From contig CANJRX010000011.1 in the NCBI GenBank assembly GCA_947476895.1, positions 1 to 62,650 on the forward strand: 62,650 bases of DNA. Reading direction: 5' to 3'. This DNA comes from Fidelibacterota bacterium (GTDB lineage Bacteria; Pseudomonadota; Alphaproteobacteria; Rhodospirillales; Rhodospirillaceae). The notes beneath the pieces were generated by a model that had not been told where the DNA came from, made no database searches, and saw nothing but the letters and a program-made list of their open reading frames with translations. Shown here piece after piece: positions 57,569 through 62,650 of the stretch. Numbering within the stretch: the stretch's first letter is position 1; every line of letters begins with the position of its first letter. A program made the position numbers and the translations under genes.

Positions 57569-59017
57569 TTAAACCCCCAACCCTCGTCCGAAAAGATACG
57601 TCACATTGATGCGGCGGTTCTCATAACCCTCTTTGAAGCGAATGATATCGGTTTCATGGAAAAGGTTTGAGTTGAACAGGACGGCACGGTTGCATTTATA
57701 AGGCACGGTTTCGGCGCGCGCGTTTCGGTCCTTTAGGAAGGCATAAACCCGCGCGGGATCGCTGTTGTATTCCTCGAAACTCCACGACGCTGGGGCCGGT
57801 GTATCGTAAACGATCATGCCGCCCGACTGCGGATCAAGATTGGCGTCGTCCGGCGTAATCCAGAAATTTAAGTTCACGCGTGCGAAATCGGCGTGCACGT
57901 TGATGCCTTTCGCGGTTTGTGCGGATGTGTATTTAAAACCCCACATTTGCTCAAGGGCGTGTTCTCCAAAAATCCGTGGCATTTTCTGCCGCAGTTCATT
58001 TGCGATTTGAAGATGAAGCGGGCTGACAAAGCCTCCGCGCGGGAATGCGCCCAGATACCGGTTCGGGTACTCCAGTCGCCAAATGGTCGAGGCCATCGAA
58101 AAGTGTTGCAGATCTTTCAATGCCTGTTCGGAAAGGATGTTGTCGATGACAACACGTTCCGGCCCGCCGGTGAAATACTGGTCTTCGATTGCCGCCCAAT
58201 CATTGTCCGGGTTAAGGCTGGGTCCCGCGAACGCGGGGGCGGGGTCGCGTATCACCTGTTCTCTGAAGCGCGCGATCACCCCTGCCTCTACCTCGGTCAG
58301 AGCAATTAAATCGCCCGCAAGTCCAACCCTCTGTCGCGACAGCGCTCCGCCCAGCCCGGCATGCGCCTCGCGCAGACCTGGAATGTCTTGATCGGTCTGC
58401 AAAAGATATGCGGTCTGTTCGAAATCATGCAGCACGCGGTAGTCGGGGATTGCTTTGAAGCGTCGCGTCTTCTCGGCATCTTCTGCCGCGTGATGTTCGG
58501 AGATCTCGGTAGCGAGTTGCATGATGCGCGCTGTGTCGTTCGCCTGCATAAGGCAAAGCGAGAGGCACTGTTCTTTAGCGCCGATGCAATCTGGGTTCAG
58601 CGCAAGGGCCGCCTCATAACTGGATAACGCTTCGGCGAAACGATCCAAGTCGTACAACGTGCCACCCCGGTTGGCGTGGACCTTGGAGTTACCGGGCTGC
58701 AACGTGAGGGCACGGTCATAACTGGCCAGGGCTTCTTCAAAACGGCTAAGCTGCACAAGTATAAGGCCTTGGTCTGCATGAAAGTCGGGATTGTCTGGAT
58801 GGAGGGCGATGGCCTTGGCAAGCAGATCAGCGCCGGATGCGAAATTTCCTGTCTGCGCGGTGATCACCCCCAAAAGGTGCAAAGCGTCGGCGTGATGAGA
58901 TTCTGCCGCGACGATTGACTCGCACAGCGCACGCGCCTGCTCTAAGCGCCCCTTATTGTGCAAGGCGCAGGCTTCCTCGAAACGGATTGCGTCCGTTACT
59001 GAAGGCTTGTTTGTCAT
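57569..59017 (-). CDS. TPR protein with C-terminal 2-oxoglutarate/Fe(II) oxygenase domain
   Basis: About 482 residues: TPR repeats (residues ~10–160; ALHNKGRLEQARALCESIVA, GLILVQLSRFEEALASYDRA) fused to an oxygenase domain in which the iron ligands are HxD in NVHADFARVNLNFWI and a distal His in NSNLFHETD, with Arg in ENRRINVTYLFGRG for 2-oxoglutarate. Such fusions hydroxylate prolyl or other side chains. A GTG three codons upstream is an alternative start. The substrate may be recruited by the TPR part. It stands alone. Confidence 0.82.
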   Translation of the reverse strand: MTNKPSVTDAIRFEEACALHNKGRLEQARALCESIVAAESHHADALHLLGVITAQTGNFASGADLLAKAIALHPDNPDFHADQGLILVQLSRFEEALASYDRALTLQPGNSKVHANRGGTLYDLDRFAEALSSYEAALALNPDCIGAKEQCLSLCLMQANDTARIMQLATEISEHHAAEDAEKTRRFKAIPDYRVLHDFEQTAYLLQTDQDIPGLREAHAGLGGALSRQRVGLAGDLIALTEVEAGVIARFREQVIRDPAPAFAGPSLNPDNDWAAIEDQYFTGGPERVVIDNILSEQALKDLQHFSMASTIWRLEYPNRYLGAFPRGGFVSPLHLQIANELRQKMPRIFGEHALEQMWGFKYTSAQTAKGINVHADFARVNLNFWITPDDANLDPQSGGMIVYDTPAPASWSFEEYNSDPARVYAFLKDRNARAETVPYKCNRAVLFNSNLFHETDIIRFKEGYENRRINVTYLFGRGLGV

Positions 59018-59148
59018 GGACTCCACCGGGCCCGACTATAGGGCGCTGCCCGCGCCCGGGCGACTGGTAAGTCGCATCAAAGGAGGGTGGCAGATTGCAA
59101 TAACGGCGCTATGCTTTGGCCCCAGGAACATCTGAAAAGGACCCCACC

Positions 59149-59361
59149 ATGGCGGAATACCGTGTGCAGCACGTCAATGGAAAGCCGACGGTTTTGGACG
59201 ACAAGGGCCACGAAGTGCCGGGCGCGTTGGTTCTGAAAATCACCTACGGCCACGAGCCGCTGACCGACATCGAAGGCACGAACGTTATTCTGAACGGCCA
59301 CAACGAAGCCACCATCGTTGTGAACCGTAAGAAGATTTACGACGTGCCTGTCGTCGGCTAA
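59149..59361 (+). CDS. Small conserved-looking protein of unknown function
   Basis: The 70-residue soluble protein from the ATG at 59149 (AAAAGG nearby) reads MAEYRVQHVNGKPTVLDDKG…NATIVVNRKKIYDVPVVG-like, mostly beta strand. No family recognised. It ends 10 bp before the HIBADH-like dehydrogenase ATG and is probably co-transcribed with it. Confidence 0.7.
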   Translation: MAEYRVQHVNGKPTVLDDKGHEVPGALVLKITYGHEPLTDIEGTNVILNGHNEATIVVNRKKIYDVPVVG

Positions 59362-59371
59362 GCGCGCTGTT

Positions 59372-60238
59372 ATGGCGAAGGTTGCTTTCATCGGCCTCGG
59401 CGTTATGGGCTTGCCTTTGGCGGGACATCTTGCCGCCAAAGGTCACGACGTCACAGTTTTCAATCGCACACCGGCCCGCGCCGCGGCGTGGACAGCGAAA
59501 CATTCCGGCGCCAGCGCGGCCACACCGCGCGAAGCTTGCGCGGGGGCATCGGTCGCGTTCCTGTGTGTGGGCGACGATCCCGATGTGCGCGACGTCGTCA
59601 CCCGTGCCGACGGCATGTTGGCGGGCCTGGCACCCGGCGCAGTGATTGTCGATCACACCACGGACTCCGCCAACATCGCCCGCGAAATGCAAAGTGTGTG
59701 CGCTGCGCGTGACATCGGCTTTGTCGATGCGCCGTTGTCGGGTGGGCAAGCGGGGGCCGAGAACGGCGCGGTCACCATTATGTGCGGTGGCAGCGCAGCT
59801 GACTACGCCAAGGCCGAACCGGTGATGCAAGCCTACGCCAAAGCTTGCCGCCGTATGGGCGAAAGCGGCGCAGGCCAGCTCACTAAAATGGTCAACCAGA
59901 TTTGCATCGCCGGGCTGCTGCAGGGTTTGTCCGAGGGCATGGCCTTTGGACTAAAGGCGGGCCTCGACATGGAAGACGTGGTCGCCGTCATCGGCAAGGG
60001 CGCAGCCCAGTCGTGGCAAATGGATAACCGCGCCAAGACGATGTGCGACGGCAAATTCGATTTCGGCTTCGCAGTCGATTGGATGCGCAAAGACTTACGC
60101 CTGTGCATGGAAGAAGCCGAGCGCAACGGCGCCGCGCTTCCCGTGACCGTGCTGGTGGACCAGTTCTACGCCGAAGTGCAGAAAAACGGCGGCGGGCGGT
60201 GGGATACGTCGTCGTTGATGTCGTTGGTGAAGAATTAA
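59372..60238 (+). CDS. NAD(P)-dependent beta-hydroxyacid dehydrogenase (3-hydroxyisobutyrate dehydrogenase family)
   Basis: The 288-residue enzyme has the Rossmann motif FIGLGVMGLPLAGHLAAKGH, the substrate motif DAPLSGGQAGAENGA, the catalytic lysine in GAGQLTKMVNQICIAG and a C-terminal helical domain with KDLRLCMEEAERNGAALPV. The family includes 3-hydroxyisobutyrate, tartronate semialdehyde and glyoxylate/succinic semialdehyde reductases; the exact substrate is not settled. Its stop codon TAA lies inside a perfect palindrome shared with the convergent amidase end. Confidence 0.9.
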   Translation: MAKVAFIGLGVMGLPLAGHLAAKGHDVTVFNRTPARAAAWTAKHSGASAATPREACAGASVAFLCVGDDPDVRDVVTRADGMLAGLAPGAVIVDHTTDSANIAREMQSVCAARDIGFVDAPLSGGQAGAENGAVTIMCGGSAADYAKAEPVMQAYAKACRRMGESGAGQLTKMVNQICIAGLLQGLSEGMAFGLKAGLDMEDVVAVIGKGAAQSWQMDNRAKTMCDGKFDFGFAVDWMRKDLRLCMEEAERNGAALPVTVLVDQFYAEVQKNGGGRWDTSSLMSLVKN

Positions 60239-60259
60239 TTGTACCTGGTACAATTAATT
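60233..60259. repeat. Perfect palindrome A at the dehydrogenase–amidase stop codons
   Basis: Half-site AATTAATTGTACC, a central T, and its exact inverse (27 bp). The dehydrogenase stop falls within it and the amidase stop begins at its other end. A 26-bp identical copy lies at 61865–61890. The core TTGTACC-T-GGTACAA resembles GntR/FadR-type operators; a terminator role is less likely because no U-tract is present. Confidence 0.75.
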
Positions 60260-61845
60260 TACGGCACCTCAATCATCTCCCCCGCCAGCGTCGGCGTGTT
60301 CACCGGCAGTCTCCGCGCATGCGTGGCTTGTTCAAACGCGAAGCCTAGCGCCAGGATGCGCGGTTCGCTGTAAGCCGTGCCCATAAATGAGATGCTCACC
60401 GGCAGGTCGTCACCGGTGAAACCAGCGGGCACGATCAAATCTGGAAAGCCTGTGAGGCTCGCGATGTTGGTTGCGGATTGACCGCCGCCGCCTCCACCGC
60501 CCGGAGTAACTACAATCGGGCCGGGGCGGCGGGGCGAGGTGGGGTACACAATCGCATCCAGTTTTTCGGCGGCGAAAAGTCCCTGCACCGAGGCGCGCAT
60601 GAGCGGCAAGCCGTGATCGCGTACGGACGTGTAGACGTATTCCGGCTGATTTCCGGCTTTCAGTTCTTCCTCAAATAAAGTCCAACGCGGCGGGTTGGCG
60701 CCCGCGCCATCGGCGCGGCGCGAGGTCACGCGTTTGCCGCGTTCGATCATTTCCGCGAGGGACTTCGGATACTCAGGTTTGAGTGTCGCGAGATAATCGC
60801 CGATCTGCAGCGCGAACTCGGCATTTCTCACGGTGCTGTAAAACTCGCCGCGGGAGTCCATCATCCACTTGGGGAATTTCACGTCGACAATCGTCGCCCC
60901 CTCGCGCTTCATGGTTTCGAGCGCGGCTTCGATGATCCAATCCACATCCTCGTCCTGCTTCATGAAGTCGCGCGCGATGCCGATGCGCGCACCTTTCAAC
61001 GCGCCGGGTTTCAGGAACTTCACATAGTCCTTCTCGAACTTGCCGGTGCTGGTTTTGGTCAGCGCGTCGGCGCGGTCGACACCGGTCAGAAGGCCCAGGG
61101 CCACGGCGATATCGGCGACATTGCGGGCAAAGGGGCCGCCCGTATCGAAGGTGAGCGAAAGGGGAATGATGCCGGAGCGGCTGAGAAGTCCCGTGGTGGG
61201 CTTCATGCCGACGACGCCATTGACGCTGGCGGGCCCGCGGATCGAGCCGCTGGTGTCGGAGCCGAAGCCGAGGGTGGCGTAAGCAGCGGCGATGGCCACG
61301 CCCGAACCACCCGACGAGCCGGCGGGCGTGCGCGTCAGGTCATGGGGATTGCGCGACTGGCCGCCGAGCGAGCTGTTGGTGCTGGAGGAGGCGAACTCCG
61401 ACATGTTCACCTTGGCCAAGATGATCGCCCCGGCCTCGCGCAGGCGCTTCACGATATATGCGTCGGCGGGCGGGAGGGAGCCTTCCAGCAAAATCGAGCC
61501 GCCGGTCGTTTGCATATCTGTGGTGTTGTAGTTGTCCTTCAGCACGACCGGAATGCCGTGCAGGGGCCCGCGCACTTTGCCGGCCTTGCGTTCGGCATCG
61601 AGGGCGCGCGCGGTTTCCAGCGCTTTCGGATTGAGCGTGATCACCGCCCGTACGGCAGGGCCTTGGCGGTCATAAGCCGCGATGCGCGCCAGCGACAACT
61701 CAACCAGTTTTTCCGAGGTCAACGTGCCTGCCGCGAAAGCGGCGTTGAGATCGGCGACGGAGGCTTCATCCAGCGGAATGGATTTGGCAAAGCTGGGTGA
61801 CGCCAAAAGCAACACGGCCGCAAACACGCGCGCAGTAAATCTCAT
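60259..61845 (-). CDS. Exported amidase (amidase signature family)
   Basis: The 528-residue hydrolase has a Sec signal peptide (MRFTARVFAAVLLLASPSFA) and the Ser–cisSer–Lys triad: Lys in IPVVLKDNYNTTDMQTTGGS, and the Gly/Ser-rich signature (TPAGSSGGSGVAIAAAYATL, GFGSDTSGSIRGPASVNGVV). Amidases hydrolyse amides to acids and ammonia; periplasmic location suggests scavenging of external amides or peptides. It is the only gene between two identical 26-bp palindromes, one 19 bp upstream of its ATG. Confidence 0.93.
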   Translation of the reverse strand: MRFTARVFAAVLLLASPSFAKSIPLDEASVADLNAAFAAGTLTSEKLVELSLARIAAYDRQGPAVRAVITLNPKALETARALDAERKAGKVRGPLHGIPVVLKDNYNTTDMQTTGGSILLEGSLPPADAYIVKRLREAGAIILAKVNMSEFASSSTNSSLGGQSRNPHDLTRTPAGSSGGSGVAIAAAYATLGFGSDTSGSIRGPASVNGVVGMKPTTGLLSRSGIIPLSLTFDTGGPFARNVADIAVALGLLTGVDRADALTKTSTGKFEKDYVKFLKPGALKGARIGIARDFMKQDEDVDWIIEAALETMKREGATIVDVKFPKWMMDSRGEFYSTVRNAEFALQIGDYLATLKPEYPKSLAEMIERGKRVTSRRADGAGANPPRWTLFEEELKAGNQPEYVYTSVRDHGLPLMRASVQGLFAAEKLDAIVYPTSPRRPGPIVVTPGGGGGGGQSATNIASLTGFPDLIVPAGFTGDDLPVSISFMGTAYSEPRILALGFAFEQATHARRLPVNTPTLAGEMIEVP

Positions 61846-61864
61846 GACGCCCCCCGGCTTATGA

Positions 61865-61890
61865 AATTAATTGTACCTGGTACAATTAAT
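61865..61890. repeat. Palindrome B upstream of the amidase
   Basis: A copy of palindrome A with 26 identical bases lies between the amidase ATG (61845) and the stop of the cupin-like gene (61897–61895). Its position just upstream of the ribosome site region suits an operator for the amidase. Confidence 0.75.
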
Positions 61891-61894
61891 CGCC

Positions 61895-62356
61895 TTACTT
61901 CGCTTTTAGCGGCCCAATGCGCTGGGTCTGATCTTCGAACTTCAGCCACAACGAGACGCGGTCTTCGCTGCTGGTGGTGCGCGTGATGTGGCCTTTGCCG
62001 GTGAGGTCGTCGATGTATTCGATGGAGCCGGGCGGAAAGTCGACTTTGCCGTCGGCAAGTTCCAGCTGTCCGCTGCCGGTCAAATTGATGATGTACTGGC
62101 GCTGCGGACCTACGTGATAATCGCTGACGCGGCCCGGCGGGCTCACCTTCACTTCAATGCCGGTGATTTTTTCCATCATCGATTTGACATCGAGCGGGAT
62201 GTTCTCGACGTGTGACTGTCCGTCCGCGCCGGTGTAAATGCGTTGCATCATCGTGGGCTTGCTCATCTGCGCGCCGATCACATCGTGCGCGCCCCAGCCC
62301 ATCGCCCCGGCACCCGCCAGCGCTGCCACAGCCAATACTGTCACTTTGATTTTCAT
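61895..62356 (-). CDS. Exported cupin-like protein
   Basis: The 153-residue protein has a signal peptide or anchor (MKIKVTVLAVAALAGAGAMG) and a single cupin-like beta barrel (VSDYHVGPQRQYIINLTGSG, KVDFPPGSIEYIDDLTGKGH) with the Gly/Pro turn PPGS typical of cupin motif regions; few metal-ligand histidines remain. Function unknown. It is upstream of the amidase on the same strand and may share its transcript. Confidence 0.75.
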   Translation of the reverse strand: MKIKVTVLAVAALAGAGAMGWGAHDVIGAQMSKPTMMQRIYTGADGQSHVENIPLDVKSMMEKITGIEVKVSPPGRVSDYHVGPQRQYIINLTGSGQLELADGKVDFPPGSIEYIDDLTGKGHITRTTSSEDRVSLWLKFEDQTQRIGPLKAK

Positions 62357-62444
62357 GTCACCCTCCCAGATAACGGAAGGGTCAACTATAGCCGAGCCGC
62401 GAGGCTTTGGGCACTCAGATCCATCGCCTTATAATCAGCGGATC

Positions 62445-62534
62445 ATGTCCTACTTATCGGCCGGCGGGCGCAGGCTAAAGCTGGCGCGGACGTTGGGGCT
62501 TCGTGACCTGACCGATTTTCTTTACCAGTCGTGA
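62445..62534 (+). pseudogene. Gene start cut by the right-hand IS
   Basis: An ATG at 62445 opens a frame of 20 native codons (MSYLSAGGRRLKLARTLGLR), after which nine codons and the TGA come from the IS end. If it is a real gene, all but its N-terminus has been displaced. The ribosome site is weak, so this is tentative. Confidence 0.35.
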
Positions 62535-62650
62535 TGTTAGTCTACTGCATGTTTTGGCTCTGTTCGAGTGGTACTGGTATCGGGCTATAGGTCACCGGCG
62601 CCGGCGGCCTATAGCCGAGCGATGAATGGGGCCGCTTGGTGTTGTAGTGC
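62504..62650 (-). mobile_element. Right end of a second IS3-family copy, inverted relative to the first
   Basis: Exact reverse complement of 1–147: the IS terminus starts TGACCTGACC at 62504 and the transposase C-terminal 35 codons lie at 62649–62542 on the minus strand. The element continues beyond the window. Confidence 0.9.

Overview
The window is a 62.65-kb chromosomal segment of an alphaproteobacterium, most like a Rhodospirillales relative. The evidence is gene content and order: the carAB–yqeY–dnaG–rpoD block, the cckA–recA–alaS block, FlbT/FlaF and FliX, single-cysteine DksA, DnaG with a degenerate zinc site, a GTTC-N7-GTTC LexA box before recA, and a PHA-type phasin. Both ends are the same 147-bp sequence in inverted orientation, the right end of an IS3-family element. 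The segment is therefore bounded by two outward-extending inverted IS copies, and each insertion cuts an open reading frame.

Layout. 0.1–6 kb (minus strand): an IS-cut hypothetical gene, waaA, a small gene with an internal amber codon, a TPR/GT41 O-GlcNAc-transferase-like protein, a gene with an internal ochre codon and a GT8-like glycosyltransferase, probably a flagellin-modification cluster. 6.2–13 kb: two tandem flagellins, flbT, flaF (amber codon 18), an out-of-frame TPR–fliX fusion, dksA, a half dispersed repeat, a gene remnant, iron-regulated tonB, and only the 3' end of cckA. 13–21 kb: periplasmic protein, azurin-like cupredoxin, recA, alaS with an attenuator-like leader, phasin, MoxR/CoxE pair. 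21–31 kb: crcB, a cysteine-rich protein, carbonic anhydrase, icd, LOG, three c-type cytochromes, a membrane protein, a LysM protein, psd–pssA. 31–40 kb: tripartite RND efflux operon, a frameshifted barstar, uvrB. 40–55 kb: aminotransferase, a structured non-coding array, lysR, trxB, lrp, greA, carBA, yqeY, dnaG, rpoD, tRNA(CAU). 55–62.6 kb: GT17, enolase-superfamily protein, TPR–2OG oxygenase, a small protein, an HIBADH-like dehydrogenase, an amidase bracketed by identical palindromes, and a cupin-like protein.

Most notable: (1) at 41.45–41.69 kb, four consecutive hairpins all expose a seven-base loop, UCCUCCC or UCCUCCG on the minus strand, inside a constant 11-mer. The same loop recurs in the phasin terminator. 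This resembles an expanded anti-Shine-Dalgarno ('cuckoo'/CcsR-like) small RNA. (2) Inactivating lesions concentrate in flagellar, flagellin-modification and CckA genes, while housekeeping genes are intact. This suggests recent loss of motility control, unless the lesions are sequence errors. (3) A 26-bp palindrome is repeated exactly on both sides of the amidase gene.
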